A DNA stretch of 46,764 nt from Nodosilinea foveolarum (GCA_003242035.1 QBMC01000015.1:1-46764), one strand, 5' to 3'; positions 16,784-26,098 are shown, numbered from the stretch's first letter. Numbers and translations: made by a program. Notes: generated from the sequence alone by a model not told the origin.

Positions 16784-17452
16784 CTACGTAGATTCAGAAG
16801 TCAGCGCTTCTTTTAGCGAAGGGTTTTCGATTACCCGGTCAATCAGCCCGTACTCTTTGGCTTCCGAGGCGGACAGGTAGAACATTCGCTCCATGTCTTT
16901 AGCGATTTTCTCTGGGGTCTGTCCGGTATTGTCGGCCAAAATTTGCTGAATCAGCTTGCGTTTTTCTATCACCTGCTCGGCTTCCAGATTAATGTCTGTA
17001 GCCTGTCCGCGAGTAAGTGTCTGCGGATGCGTGAGCGCAATGCTAGTGTGCGGCAAAGAAGCTCGTTTGCCTTTCGCCCCCGTCGAGAGTAAAACCGCAG
17101 CCATGCCGTAGGCGGTGCCCATACAAATGGTGATGACTTCAGACTTAATGTGGGCAATCGTGTCATATACGGCCAATCCAGCTCGAATCGAGACCATCCC
17201 TGCCGAAGCATCTGCCTGCCCAGACATCACCGGGTCGCCGATAGAGTTGATGTAGAGGTATATTGGCTTACTCTGATCGTCGGAGTCCAAGTAGAGCAAT
17301 GCAGCCACAACGGAGTTGGCAACGCCATCGGTAAGGGGCTGGTTGATAAATAGAATACGCTCTTGACTCATGCGCGTGTAGACGCTGACCCACTGCCAGG
17401 ATTGGCTACCCGGAATGTTATAAGGGACGCGCAGAATTCCATCAACAGACAT
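16784..17452 (-). CDS. Inactive Clp subunit with 14-residue insertion (ClpR-like)
   Basis: The 222-residue product has the ClpP fold but all three catalytic positions are changed: Ser to Gly116 (TAYGMA), His to Thr141 (ALTHP) and Asp to Met (ERMFYL). The oxyanion loop SPGGS is replaced by SIGDP, followed by an insertion of about 14 residues (VMSGQADASAGMVSIR). It should be a structural ring subunit that tunes size, partner choice or access, as ClpR subunits do in cyanobacteria and plastids. It lies between clpR (74 nt upstream) and clpP (49 nt downstream). I believe similar inserted forms exist in other cyanobacteria, often annotated simply as ClpP. Confidence 0.86.
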   Translation of the reverse strand: MSVDGILRVPYNIPGSQSWQWVSVYTRMSQERILFINQPLTDGVANSVVAALLYLDSDDQSKPIYLYINSIGDPVMSGQADASAGMVSIRAGLAVYDTIAHIKSEVITICMGTAYGMAAVLLSTGAKGKRASLPHTSIALTHPQTLTRGQATDINLEAEQVIEKRKLIQQILADNTGQTPEKIAKDMERMFYLSASEAKEYGLIDRVIENPSLKEALTSEST

Positions 17453-17526
17453 AGAGCAGGATAACCAAGTGGGGATAGAGGAAACAGGATGCTAAGAAAT
17501 GGGCTTGTGACTAGGCTCGTAAATGA

Positions 17527-18216
17527 CTAGACAGCCACCGGCATTTGAGCAGGTAGCTCTTTAGTGCTAGTCAACACGCGATCAATCAGACCATACTCTT
17601 TGGCTTCTTCCGGTGTGAGATAAAACATCCGGTCGGTGTCTTTGTCGAGTTTTTCTTTTGTTTGTCCAGTGTTGCTAGAGAGAATGTCGAGGAAGGAGGC
17701 TTTGTTCGAAAGGACTTCTTTCGCTCGAATTTGGATGTCGGTCGCCTGACCTTGTGCACCAGAGCGAGACTGGTTTAGCACAATGGTGGCATGTGGCAAG
17801 CTGGCCCGAGAGCCTTTTGCGCCAGAAGACAAAATCATCGCAGCGGTGCCCATTGCCTGACCCAGACAGATGGTGTGCACGGGTGGCTTGATGTATTTCA
17901 GCGTGTCGCAGATAGCAAACGCTTCGGTCTCGAAGCCGACAGCGTCGCCTGTGTACCAAGAAGTGCCGGTGGAGTTGATGTAGAAGAAAATGGGCTTGTC
18001 GGGATCGTCAAATTCTAGATAGAGCAGTTGCGCGATGATGAGCTTAGTCACATCGACGCCCATTTGACGCTTGAAGTCGTCGGAGGAGACGAGGGGTGTG
18101 CCAAGGTAGACAATGCGCTCTTTGAGTAGGAGAGATTGCAAGTCGGGTGGGGGGGTTCGATAGGCCGCGCTGCCTCCAGAGTAGGGAGTCTGCATGGACT
18201 TAATAGAGGAACTCAT
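17527..18216 (-). CDS. clpR: ClpR, inactive Clp protease subunit
   Basis: The product matches cyanobacterial ClpR, the non-catalytic partner of ClpP3 in the Clp core. The N terminus has the RTPPPDLQSLLLKERIVYLG stretch of ClpR, and the loop NSTGTSWYTGD replaces the ClpP oxyanion loop. Catalytic Ser is Gly123 (QAMGTA), His is Asn148 (VLNQS) and Asp is Met (DRMFYL). I placed the start at ATG 18216, since MSSSIKSMQTPYSGG aligns with usual ClpR N termini. The frame opens at ATG 18261, which would add 15 residues. Neither start has a clear ribosome binding site. It heads the clpR-clpR-like-clpP operon and diverges from the VWA gene. Confidence 0.9.
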   Translation of the reverse strand: MSSSIKSMQTPYSGGSAAYRTPPPDLQSLLLKERIVYLGTPLVSSDDFKRQMGVDVTKLIIAQLLYLEFDDPDKPIFFYINSTGTSWYTGDAVGFETEAFAICDTLKYIKPPVHTICLGQAMGTAAMILSSGAKGSRASLPHATIVLNQSRSGAQGQATDIQIRAKEVLSNKASFLDILSSNTGQTKEKLDKDTDRMFYLTPEEAKEYGLIDRVLTSTKELPAQMPVAV

Positions 18217-18409
18217 AAGTGGCTGGTAGGGCTTTGGACTATTGAATAATATGTTTTCCATAGTAGCTTGCGAGCGAACTTGCTGCGGCCTCCTGAGGTT
18301 GGGGTTTTTGGCGGATTACCTCACCTTTTACGGAATTTAAAGAGCGGGGCGTGATGATTAAATGGCGGGTAAAGTATATAGATAAAGTCTTAAGAGCTGG
18401 GGACAAAAG

Positions 18410-19642
18410 ATGAAAGTTGGTTTGCAATGGGCCTTTAGTGATGCTCACCTGCCTACGAGTCAATCCAATAGCCAGCGACAGCTTTCGGTGTCGGTGTCGG
18501 CAGAAGGGGAGGGGTCTCAGGCTCCTTTGAATCTTTGCTTTGTGCTAGATCGCAGCGGCTCAATGGCGGGAACGCCGCTGAAGACGGTGAAAGATGCAGC
18601 GCACAAAATTATTGACCGGCTGACGGAGCGCGATCGCATTTCAATAATCGCCTTCGATCACAAAGCCGAAGTCCTGGTAAAAAATCAGCTTGCGACCGAT
18701 TTAGCCGGGATTAAGCGCCGCATCGACGGTCTTAGATCAGGGGGCGGCACCTCCATTGATGCTGGACTGAAGCTAGGCATCGCGGAGCTAGCTAAGGAAA
18801 AAGATGACTATGTCTCTCAGCTACTGCTATTAACTGACGGTGAGAACGAGCACGGAGACAACGCTAGAGCGGTGAAGCTGGCGGACGTGGCGACGGGCTA
18901 CAACCTGACGGTGAGTACGCTGGGCTTCGGCGACCATTGGAACCAGGATGTTCTAGAGCAGATTGCCGATGCGGGGGGCGGATCGCTTAGCTACATTCAA
19001 CATGCAGAAGAAGCGATCGCTACCTTTGGCCGTCTATTCACGCGGATGCAGTCCGTAAGCCTTACTAATGCATTCCTTAACGTTGAGTTAGCCGACGGTA
19101 CTCGTTTAGCTGATCTCAAACCGGTTGCGCAAGTTGCGCCAGAGACGGTTGAGCTGCCGATTGTGCAAGAAGGCAACCAGGCGATGATTCGGCTGGGCGA
19201 CTTGATGAAAGACCAGCCTCGAGTTATTTTGCTGAATCTATACATTCCTCAGCTTGCAGCGGGGGCAGCAACGGTAGGTAAATTGCAGGTAACCTACGAC
19301 GATCCAGCAATCGGGCTAACTGGCCAGACCTCCGAGTCCGTGCCAATCGAGATCGCGGCAATGGATGACTATTCGCCCAAAGAGGACGCGGGCGTACAGC
19401 AGAATATTCTGGCGTTGGCAAAGTATCGGCAGACGCAGATTGCTGAAGATAAGTTGAAGGCGGGCGATCGCCAGGGCGCAGTCACAATGCTGCAATCGGC
19501 GGCAAATACGGCGATTCAAATGGGCGATCAAAATGCGGCGACGGTGCTGCAAGAGAATGCGACTCAGTTGCAGGCGGGGAAGGAGTTATCGGAGGGCGAT
19601 CGCAAAAAGACCCGAATCGTCTCCAAGACCCAGCTTCAGTAA
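18410..19642 (+). CDS. VWA-domain protein with intact MIDAS
   Basis: The 410-residue soluble protein has a von Willebrand A domain at about residues 40-215. Its metal-ion site is complete: DRSGSM (Asp47, Ser49, Ser51), the GGGTSID threonine and TDGEN. The second half is beta-rich up to about residue 330, followed by an alanine/glutamine-rich helical tail (about 335-400). There is no signal peptide or span, so it is probably cytoplasmic. VWA proteins of this kind usually bind a partner through the metal site. The partner is not evident from neighbours. The gene starts about 190 nt from the divergent clpR start. Confidence 0.85.
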   Translation: MKVGLQWAFSDAHLPTSQSNSQRQLSVSVSAEGEGSQAPLNLCFVLDRSGSMAGTPLKTVKDAAHKIIDRLTERDRISIIAFDHKAEVLVKNQLATDLAGIKRRIDGLRSGGGTSIDAGLKLGIAELAKEKDDYVSQLLLLTDGENEHGDNARAVKLADVATGYNLTVSTLGFGDHWNQDVLEQIADAGGGSLSYIQHAEEAIATFGRLFTRMQSVSLTNAFLNVELADGTRLADLKPVAQVAPETVELPIVQEGNQAMIRLGDLMKDQPRVILLNLYIPQLAAGAATVGKLQVTYDDPAIGLTGQTSESVPIEIAAMDDYSPKEDAGVQQNILALAKYRQTQIAEDKLKAGDRQGAVTMLQSAANTAIQMGDQNAATVLQENATQLQAGKELSEGDRKKTRIVSKTQLQ

Positions 19643-19660
19643 TTAACCTTCAGTAGAATC

Positions 19661-19858
19661 TGTCGAAAATTTTGTGCGATCTCAATTTCTACGCCGCTAG
19701 ATGCGGTCGTTGAATGGCTGACTCAATCAAATGCGCCAATTGTCGAAGGGTCGATACCCCGCACGGGCACCTTTGGCCCTATTCTATCGGTGTACATTCG
19801 TGACCCCGACGGCAATCTAATTGAGGTAGCCAATTTCATAGATGCAGATTCACATTGA
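19661..19858 (+). pseudogene. C-terminal fragment of a VOC/glyoxalase-family gene
   Basis: Frame 2 from 19661 to the TGA at 19856-19858 encodes 65 residues that read as the end of a vicinal-oxygen-chelate protein. The segments are TPLDAVVEWL, then PRTGTFGPILSVYIRDPDGNLIEVANF. The last segment carries the metal-ligand Glu of the family's final beta strand. No start codon or N-terminal half is present, since the VWA gene stops at 19642. Its end overlaps the start of the dgcA-like gene by 17 nt. It looks like a remnant left by deletion. The first few residues are uncertain. Confidence 0.75.
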
Positions 19859-20888
19859 GCCTTTCACCGTACACAAGCGCGTACCGCTAACCATTAGCCG
19901 AGGCACTAGCGCAGGCTCTACTAATCTCTGGGTTCGCATTGAGGCCGATGGCATTGAAGGATGGGGCGAAGCTTCCCCGTTTGCAATTGGGTCGTCCGAC
20001 CCTCAAACAACTGAAGAGATCGCCCGCGACTTATCAGCGCTAGTGCCGATCTTATCTTCGCTGCATCCTATTCAGCGGCAGATCGTTGAGTCCAGGCTGT
20101 CCGGCTTATCTATTTGTTCGGCGGCGCAAGCAGCTATAGACGTTGCCCTGCACGATTGGATGGGTAAGTGTTTTGGCGTACCGCTGTGGCAACTGTGGGG
20201 GCTAGAGCTTCAGCGGATTGGGCCGACAGCGGTGACCGTAGGCATAAATACGCCAGAAGGTGCAGTTGATCGGCTCAATAAATGGTGCGATCAGCAGCAG
20301 GTCAATTCGGTAAAGATCAAATTGGGCAGTCCAGAAGGCATCGCGGCGGATAAAAAGATGTTTACGGCGCTACTGCCTGAAGTGCCTGCGGGCGCTAAGG
20401 TGAGCGTGGATGCAAATGGGGGTTGGGGATTGGAAGATGCGATCGCCATGTCTTACTGGCTCTCTGAATTTGGCGTCATCTACATAGAACAACCACTAGC
20501 CGTTGCAGACGACAAACTGCTGCCTAATTTATACGGTCAATCGCCGCTGCCAATTTATGTGGATGAGAGCTGCTTTGTTAGTTCAGACATTCCGCCGCTG
20601 GCGCACTGTGTGCATGGCATTAATATTAAGCTGATGAAATCGGGTGGACTCAGCGAGGCGATGCGGATGATTAATACTGCTAAAGCCTGCGGACTCAAGG
20701 TGATGTTTGGCTGCTATTCGGACAGTGCGATTTCCAACACTGCGCTAGCTCATCTCTCTCCTCTGGCCGACCACCTCGATCTAGACAGTCACTTCAATTT
20801 GAAGGACGATCCGTTCTCTGGGGCACAGCTCAAGAATGGCTGTTTGGTGCCGAATGCCCAACCTGGACTTGGACTTTCTCATGCTTGA
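19842..20888 (+). CDS. Enolase-superfamily epimerase, DgcA-like
   Basis: The 348-residue product is a dipeptide epimerase / N-acetyl-D-glutamate racemase-type member of the muconate-lactonising subgroup. Catalytic features are Lys158-x-Lys160 (KIK), metal ligands Asp190 (SVDAN), Glu216 (IEQP) and Asp241 (DES), and a second lysine in NIKLMKSGG. It overlaps the DUF1611/DgcN-like gene by 8 nt. In marine Proteobacteria and haloarchaea the pair DgcN (D-glutamate N-acetyltransferase) and DgcA (N-acetyl-D-glutamate racemase) act together on D-glutamate, so that pathway is the best guess. A role in recycling murein L-Ala-D-Glu is the alternative. The start lies inside the VOC remnant. Confidence 0.85.
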   Translation: MQIHIEPFTVHKRVPLTISRGTSAGSTNLWVRIEADGIEGWGEASPFAIGSSDPQTTEEIARDLSALVPILSSLHPIQRQIVESRLSGLSICSAAQAAIDVALHDWMGKCFGVPLWQLWGLELQRIGPTAVTVGINTPEGAVDRLNKWCDQQQVNSVKIKLGSPEGIAADKKMFTALLPEVPAGAKVSVDANGGWGLEDAIAMSYWLSEFGVIYIEQPLAVADDKLLPNLYGQSPLPIYVDESCFVSSDIPPLAHCVHGINIKLMKSGGLSEAMRMINTAKACGLKVMFGCYSDSAISNTALAHLSPLADHLDLDSHFNLKDDPFSGAQLKNGCLVPNAQPGLGLSHA

Positions 20889-21918
20889 CCCTAGCGATCG
20901 CCTTGCCATTTTGATGCATGAAGGACTGAAAGGGCCGAAGGGCAAAACAGGAATCTCTCTGCTGCGCTACAGCCAAAATCCAATCGTAGCGGTGATTGAC
21001 GAATCGGCCGTGGGCGAATCGGTCAGCGAGCTAACAGGGATTGACAAAGCCGTTCCGGTGGTGGCTTCGTTGCAAGCTGCACTGGCCACGGAGCCAACAG
21101 TGCTAGCGATTGGGCTTGCGCCTTCGGGCGGGCAGTTGCCGGAACCTTGGTATGCGGAAGTAAAGCAGGCCGTGAAAGCAGGACTGTCCGTGATGAATGG
21201 TCTCCATACGCGAATGAACTTAGACCCTGAGATTGCGGCGAATATTCGGCCCGGTCAGTGGGTTTGGGACATGCGTCAAGAGCCTAAGGGATTGAGCGTT
21301 GGCAGCGGGAGGGCGATGGGGTTGAAGTGCGATCGCGTCCTTACGGTCGGAACCGATATGGCGGTCGGCAAAATGTCTGCCAGCATTGAACTCAACCGAG
21401 CTAGCCAAGCCAAAGGACTGCGCTCTAAGCTAATTGCCACCGGGCAAACGGGTCTGATGTTAGGAGAAGACGGCGTTCCCCTAGATGCTATCCGCGTAGA
21501 CTACGCATCCGGCGCGGTCGAAGAATGCTTAATGCGTTTTGGCGACAACCACGACGTGCTTTTTGTGGAAGGCCAGGGTTCTTTTTTTAATCCGGCTTCT
21601 ACAGCGACGTTGCCCTTATTACGAGGAAGTCAGCCGACGCATTTGGTCCTGGTACACAAGGCTAAGCTGACGCACATTATGAATTCAGATTTTGAGATTC
21701 CGCCTTTGCCGCAAGTGGTGAAATTGTACGAGGCGATCGCCTCCGCAGCCGGTACATTCACGCCCGCTAAGGTGGCTGGGATTGCGCTAAATACGTTTGG
21801 GTTAGATGAAAAAGAGGCTCGAAGCGCGATCGCAGCGGCTTCTCATGAAACCGGTCTGCCCTGTACCGACGTGGTACGGTTTGGCGCTGAGCCTTTATTG
21901 ACTAATATTTTTGGCTAA
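20881..21918 (+). CDS. DUF1611 / DgcN-family protein
   Basis: The 345-residue product belongs to the DUF1611 (DgcN) family. An N-terminal Rossmann-like part spans about residues 1-125. A P-loop-like segment, GTDMAVGKMS, begins the C-terminal NTPase-like part, which includes FVEGQGSFFNP and LVLVHKAKL. DgcN acetylates D-glutamate in the pathway described in marine bacteria, and the partner racemase-like gene overlaps just upstream, supporting joint function. I chose ATG 20881 (ATGCTTGA overlaps the dgcA-like stop). The open frame reaches back to 20836, but that part is the dgcA coding sequence in another frame. It converges on infA with only 29 nt between stops. Confidence 0.85.
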   Translation: MLDPSDRLAILMHEGLKGPKGKTGISLLRYSQNPIVAVIDESAVGESVSELTGIDKAVPVVASLQAALATEPTVLAIGLAPSGGQLPEPWYAEVKQAVKAGLSVMNGLHTRMNLDPEIAANIRPGQWVWDMRQEPKGLSVGSGRAMGLKCDRVLTVGTDMAVGKMSASIELNRASQAKGLRSKLIATGQTGLMLGEDGVPLDAIRVDYASGAVEECLMRFGDNHDVLFVEGQGSFFNPASTATLPLLRGSQPTHLVLVHKAKLTHIMNSDFEIPPLPQVVKLYEAIASAAGTFTPAKVAGIALNTFGLDEKEARSAIAAASHETGLPCTDVVRFGAEPLLTNIFG

Positions 21919-21952
21919 TCTAGCCCTCTTGACAGCACTGCCTGAGATTAGC
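21914..21952. terminator. Inverted repeat spanning both stops of dgcN-like gene and infA
   Basis: GCTAATCT (21914-21921) and AGATTAGC (21945-21952) form a perfect 8-bp stem that includes the stop codons of both convergent genes. There is no T run. It may act as a weak two-way terminator. It also sits exactly at the inferred inversion breakpoint. Confidence 0.4.
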
Positions 21953-22175
21953 GCTGCTTCTTTAAACGATAAGTGATGCGGCCTTTTGTGAGGTCGTAGG
22001 GAGTAAGTTCTACTTTGACGCGATCGCCCGGCAAAATCTTGATATAGTTCCGGCGAATCTTTCCCGAAATGTGAGCCAGCACGTTAAACCCATTATCCAG
22101 GTCAACACGAAACATAGCGTTTGGCAGCGATTCGGTAATCGTGCCTTCCATTTCAATTAAATCTTGTTTAGACAA
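21948..22175 (-). CDS. infA: Translation initiation factor IF-1
   Basis: IF-1 is a small OB-fold protein that binds the 30S A site during initiation. The 75-residue chain has [15 protein letters not shown] and the conserved end [14 protein letters not shown]. The start codon is the rare TTG at 22175, behind AAGGAA with good spacing. It is the last gene of the leftward ribosomal unit, 116 nt after adk. In most cyanobacteria rpmJ and rpsM follow directly, but here the next DNA is the end of the convergent dgcN-like gene. Confidence 0.97.
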   Translation of the reverse strand: MSKQDLIEMEGTITESLPNAMFRVDLDNGFNVLAHISGKIRRNYIKILPGDRVKVELTPYDLTKGRITYRLKKQR

Positions 22176-22291
22176 ACTAGCAGTTCCTTAAATTTTTCAA
22201 GCGTATATATGGCTACTCAATAGAGTAGCAAATCATCGAAGCATTCCATTACACGGAAATCCGTACAGAGCTAATCTTATGGGTTATCTGC

Positions 22292-22873
22292 TCAGGCTTC
22301 GACCCCTTTAGCATTTACTTCACACTGCACAAACTGCTGGAGCGCTTCCGTCACCCGCTGCATCTCCTGGTTGCCGTCCACAGATCGCAATTGCCCGCTG
22401 CCCTTATAGAGATCAATCAATGGCTCAGTTTGCTCACGATAAACTTCCAGTCGATTGCGAATAACCGCTTCCTTGTCGTCTGCTCGCCCTCGGCTGAGCA
22501 TTCGGGTCACTAGCTCATCGTCAGGCACTTCTAAATTAATGACGACATCACAAGTCTGATTAATTTCAGCTAGCAGTTTATTTAAAAATTCTGCCTGCTC
22601 TACATTTCGAGGAAACCCATCCAGCAACCAACCGGTTGCCGTATCATTCTCACTCAATCGCTCGCGAATAAGATCAAGAATCAGGTCATCAGGCACCAGC
22701 TCGCCAGCGCTCATATACCCTTCAGCTTTTTGGCCCAGCTCTGTTTCCGCTTTAACAGCCGCTCGTAAAATGTCGCCCGTTGAGATGTGCGGCACATTAC
22801 ACATGCCAGACAGAGCCTTTGCTTGAGTCCCTTTGCCAGCGCCCGGTGGCCCCAAAAAGATCAGTCTAGTCAT
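22292..22873 (-). CDS. adk: Adenylate kinase
   Basis: This enzyme interconverts AMP, ATP and ADP. The 193-residue short form has the P-loop [10 protein letters not shown] at residues 8-17, AMP-site residues in STGDILR, the DGFPRN segment and a minimal lid, as in other cyanobacteria. Its ATG overlaps the secY stop by one base (TAATG), so it is translationally coupled to secY, the usual order in the spc operon. Confidence 0.97.
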   Translation of the reverse strand: MTRLIFLGPPGAGKGTQAKALSGMCNVPHISTGDILRAAVKAETELGQKAEGYMSAGELVPDDLILDLIRERLSENDTATGWLLDGFPRNVEQAEFLNKLLAEINQTCDVVINLEVPDDELVTRMLSRGRADDKEAVIRNRLEVYREQTEPLIDLYKGSGQLRSVDGNQEMQRVTEALQQFVQCEVNAKGVEA

Positions 22874-24180
22874 TACTGCTTTACCATCCCTTCGTAGCGC
22901 TGAGAGATCACATAGGTCTGAATCTGCTTGGCGGTGTCAATCGCTACACCGACCAAAATCAGCAGTGAAGTTGCACCAAATCCTCTGAAAGTAGTAACGT
23001 CAGTAGCACTCTCTACCAGCACTGGAATAATCGCGACCATCCCTAAGAAAATAGCGCCCAAAAAGGTAAGCCGGTTTAGCACCTTGCTAATGTAGTCAGT
23101 CGTCGCTCGTCCTGGTCGAATGCCTGGAATACTTGCACCCATCTTTTTCAAGTTGCGAGACATATCTTCTGGGTTCACTACCAAAGAAGCATAAAAGTAG
23201 CTAAAGAAGATAATCATCGTCAGGTAAACAACGATGTACAACGCTGAGGTAGGGGTGAAGTTCTTGGCCATAAACGTTGAAAACGCGACCGAAGGAATGA
23301 CCGATACCGCAAAGCTAGGAATAATCAGCATCGACGACGCAAAGATGATCGGCATGACGCCGCCCTGATTGAGTCTAAGCGGTAAGTAGTTGCTTTTCTC
23401 TAAATAGAGCTTTCGTCCTACCTGACGTCTAGCCGAGACAATCGGGATTCTCCGGGTGCCTTCTTGGACGAACACGATGCCGACGATAGTTGCAATAAAT
23501 ACCAAAAACAGCGTGATGATCCCTCCGACATCTTGCCGATCTCCCGTTTGGGCTAGCGTAACGGTGTCGCCCAGCACTTTGGGTAGTGACGATACGATGT
23601 TAAGGAAAATCAGCAGCGAAGCGCCATTCCCAAGACCTCGTTCAGTAATCAGTTCGCCCACCCACATCACAAACATTGAGCCTGCGGTTAGGGCCAGCAC
23701 AGTCTCAAATACAAAGGCAGGCCCGAAATTATAGGCAAAGTCTCGCAGTATAAAGCAAGAGAGCATAGTGCTCTGTACAATAGTCCAGCCAAAGGCCACG
23801 TAGCGAGTCACCTGGGAAATTTTTCGCCTGCCTGCTTCGCCTTCGTTCTTTTGCAGATCTTCTAGAGCTGGAATTGCCGCTGTCAGCAACTGCATGATAA
23901 TCGAAGCGTTAATAAAAGGCAGAATGCCCAGCGCGAAGATACCTAGTAGCGATAGTCCACCACCGCCGATGATATCTAGAAAGCTAAGAGCAGCGTTCCC
24001 ACTCTGAATGGAGGCTGAGAAGGCTGCTCGGTCTATACCAGGGACTGGAATATAAATTCCCAGCCTAACTAAAATCAGCAAACCCAACGTGACTAGCAAC
24101 CGGTTGCGCAACCCAGCAGCCTGAGCCATTTGTAAAAATGTCTCCTGCGCACTAGGCGACTTTCCTTGACTCACTACCAT
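22873..24180 (-). CDS. secY: Protein translocase subunit SecY
   Basis: SecY is the channel of the Sec translocon and exports or inserts proteins at both plasma and thylakoid membranes. The 435-residue chain has about ten spans, beginning with [25 protein letters not shown]. Conserved features include the plug region after [16 protein letters not shown], and the cytoplasmic loop with IPGIRPG between later spans. It is followed directly by adk. A 370-nt gap separates it from rplO upstream, longer than other gaps in the operon, so a separate promoter may drive secY-adk-infA. Confidence 0.97.
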   Translation of the reverse strand: MVVSQGKSPSAQETFLQMAQAAGLRNRLLVTLGLLILVRLGIYIPVPGIDRAAFSASIQSGNAALSFLDIIGGGGLSLLGIFALGILPFINASIIMQLLTAAIPALEDLQKNEGEAGRRKISQVTRYVAFGWTIVQSTMLSCFILRDFAYNFGPAFVFETVLALTAGSMFVMWVGELITERGLGNGASLLIFLNIVSSLPKVLGDTVTLAQTGDRQDVGGIITLFLVFIATIVGIVFVQEGTRRIPIVSARRQVGRKLYLEKSNYLPLRLNQGGVMPIIFASSMLIIPSFAVSVIPSVAFSTFMAKNFTPTSALYIVVYLTMIIFFSYFYASLVVNPEDMSRNLKKMGASIPGIRPGRATTDYISKVLNRLTFLGAIFLGMVAIIPVLVESATDVTTFRGFGATSLLILVGVAIDTAKQIQTYVISQRYEGMVKQ

Positions 24181-24550
24181 CTTTTGAAAACCTCTTATAG
24201 CGCTTTGCTGGCGCTGCTACCTCTATCGTTGCTCTACTAGTCTAAATCACTGGCTATGACTCGCGCACAGACGTACCAAAGAAAAGACTACTTTGACTAA
24301 CCGCTTAGTACTCATTACAAGGTGATGACTACAAAAGACACTATCTCATCATAAAGGGAGCAGGGAGCTTTGATCAGTATATAGAGATGCATCGAGTTAA
24401 ACTCTTGGTATCAATAGCAAGAACGCTCTGAAAATCAGCGCTCTCTGCTACAAATAGCCCCTATATAATGGTGTGCTCTTCTACTCCCAGTACAGTATTA
24501 TTCAGCGCTCTATCGCCTCGAAATACTATTTGTACGACCGTCTATAAGAC
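24181..24550 (-). other. 370-nt gap between rplO and secY
   Basis: I find no credible gene. On the minus strand A/T-rich TATATA and TATACT motifs near 24370-24385 and 24455-24470 are possible -10 elements for secY. GAGTTAAACTC at 24394-24404 is an 11-nt palindrome close to one of them. None has a clear -35 at standard spacing. Confidence 0.4.
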
Positions 24551-24994
24551 TTACACTACTTCACAGCTACCGCCTGCAGCCTCAATTTTCTCTTTTGCAG
24601 ACTTCGTAAATGCCGCAGCCTTGACGTTGAGCGCGTTAGAAACTTCTCCATCTCCTAAAATCTTTAGCGGTCCGTCATCAGAGGTGACGATACCTGCTTC
24701 TATCAACGACGCCATGTTGACGTCGGTATTGGCAGCTAAGTCAGCGAGACCCTTCACATTAATAACCGTGTAGACTTTCTGATTAACTAGAGTAAAGTGC
24801 TTAAGCTTAGGGACTCGACGGTACAAAGGCATTTGGCCACCTTCAAAACCGGGGCGAGTGCCGCTACCCGAGCGAGATTTTTGGCCTCGCATACCAAATC
24901 CGCAGCTAGCACCTTGTCCAGCCGAAATACCTCGGCCTTTGCGTGTCTTTCGCTTTTTCGAACCTGCTTTGGGCTTCGCATCTTCTAGTTTCAT
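24551..24994 (-). CDS. rplO: Ribosomal protein L15
   Basis: L15 is a late-assembling 50S protein. The N terminus ([22 protein letters not shown]) is the glycine/basic extension that threads into 23S rRNA, and GQKSRSG and [15 protein letters not shown] follow as usual. I chose ATG 24994, behind AAGGAAG, for 147 residues. The frame runs to 25024 but the first ten extra residues lie outside the family. It lies 112 nt after rpsE. Confidence 0.96.
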   Translation of the reverse strand: MKLEDAKPKAGSKKRKTRKGRGISAGQGASCGFGMRGQKSRSGSGTRPGFEGGQMPLYRRVPKLKHFTLVNQKVYTVINVKGLADLAANTDVNMASLIEAGIVTSDDGPLKILGDGEVSNALNVKAAAFTKSAKEKIEAAGGSCEVV

Positions 24995-25106
24995 CTCAGG
25001 GACTTCCTTTTGTAAGCGACGCATTGCGCTGCGTCTGGTCTATTGGTCTATTCTGGGCGACGCATCGCCTGCGTCAAGGATTCTGATGCCAGATGAGCAA
25101 ATCAGA

Positions 25107-25646
25107 TTAAGCATATAGCTTTTCAAGGGGAATGCCACGTTCTTCAGCTACGTTAGAAAGCGTTCTGAGTGAATCTAACGCTTCTACCGCTGCGCGAGCA
25201 TTGTTTAGTGGGTTATCAGAACCCAATTGCTTGGCCAAGATGTTGCGAATGCCCGCTAGTTCCAGTACGATTCGGACTGCGCCACCGGCAATTACGCCTG
25301 TACCAGGAGCCGCAGGTCGCATAAAGACTCTGGCGCCACCAGCTCGACCCGTGGAAGGATGAGGAATGGAGTAAGCCTTGTTCAAAGGGACTTCGATCAG
25401 GTGCTTTTTACCGTCGGCAACGCCTTTTTTAACTGCGCCGATGACGTCGCTGGCTTTGCCCACGCCGACACCGACCTGTCCTTTTTCGTTGCCGACTACC
25501 ACAATGGCTCGGAAGCTGAGCTTTTTACCGCCCTTTACTACCTTGGTTACGCGACGAATCTGGACGACGCGCTCTTGCCATTCGGAGTCTTTCTCCTTGT
25601 TTCTACCCTTACCTTTCTTACCACCACGGTCGTTACGGTCTGCCAT
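25107..25646 (-). CDS. rpsE: Ribosomal protein S5
   Basis: S5 is a 30S protein at the mRNA entry site and affects decoding accuracy. The 179-residue chain has a basic N-terminal extension ([15 protein letters not shown]), the double-stranded-RNA-binding-like part ([17 protein letters not shown] type) and the [11 protein letters not shown] segment, then ARAAVEAL near the end. Order rplR-rpsE-rplO is standard. Confidence 0.97.
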   Translation of the reverse strand: MADRNDRGGKKGKGRNKEKDSEWQERVVQIRRVTKVVKGGKKLSFRAIVVVGNEKGQVGVGVGKASDVIGAVKKGVADGKKHLIEVPLNKAYSIPHPSTGRAGGARVFMRPAAPGTGVIAGGAVRIVLELAGIRNILAKQLGSDNPLNNARAAVEALDSLRTLSNVAEERGIPLEKLYA

Positions 25647-25741
25647 CTGTGTTTAGCCTTTAGTGTTCGGCGCTAGAAGTACTGCTTTGTATGCTGTTTT
25701 GAACTGTCGTTAAAAAGCTGCTGTTAATAAAACAACCTGCT

Positions 25742-26098
25742 CTAAAACTTGAGTCCGCCTTCACGAGCCGCATCAGCTAAAGCCGCTACTCGACCGTGAT
25801 AGAGATTGCCGCCTCTGTCAAAGACAACCTGTGAAATATTCTTACTCTTTGCTCGCTCTGCAATCAGTTTGCCAACTGCTGCTGCTGCTTCCGAGTTAGA
25901 CCCAACGCTAACGCCAGCATCCTTATCCAAAGTAGAGGCGGCGGCGAGTGTTGTGTGTTCAGTGTCGTCAATAACTTGAGCGTAAATGTGCTGGTTAGAC
26001 CGAAAGATTGCGAGTCTGGGTCGTTCTGTCGTGCCTTTTACCCGACGGCGGACGCGCGAATGGCGGCGGCGGGTAGATTCTTTACGAGTTGCTTTCAT
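25742..26098 (-). CDS. rplR: Ribosomal protein L18
   Basis: L18 binds 5S rRNA in the central protuberance. The 118-residue chain has the basic N terminus with [14 protein letters not shown], then [20 protein letters not shown] and the C-terminal [26 protein letters not shown]. It lies 26 nt after rplF and 95 nt before rpsE. Confidence 0.97.
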   Translation of the reverse strand: MKATRKESTRRRHSRVRRRVKGTTERPRLAIFRSNQHIYAQVIDDTEHTTLAAASTLDKDAGVSVGSNSEAAAAVGKLIAERAKSKNISQVVFDRGGNLYHGRVAALADAAREGGLKF

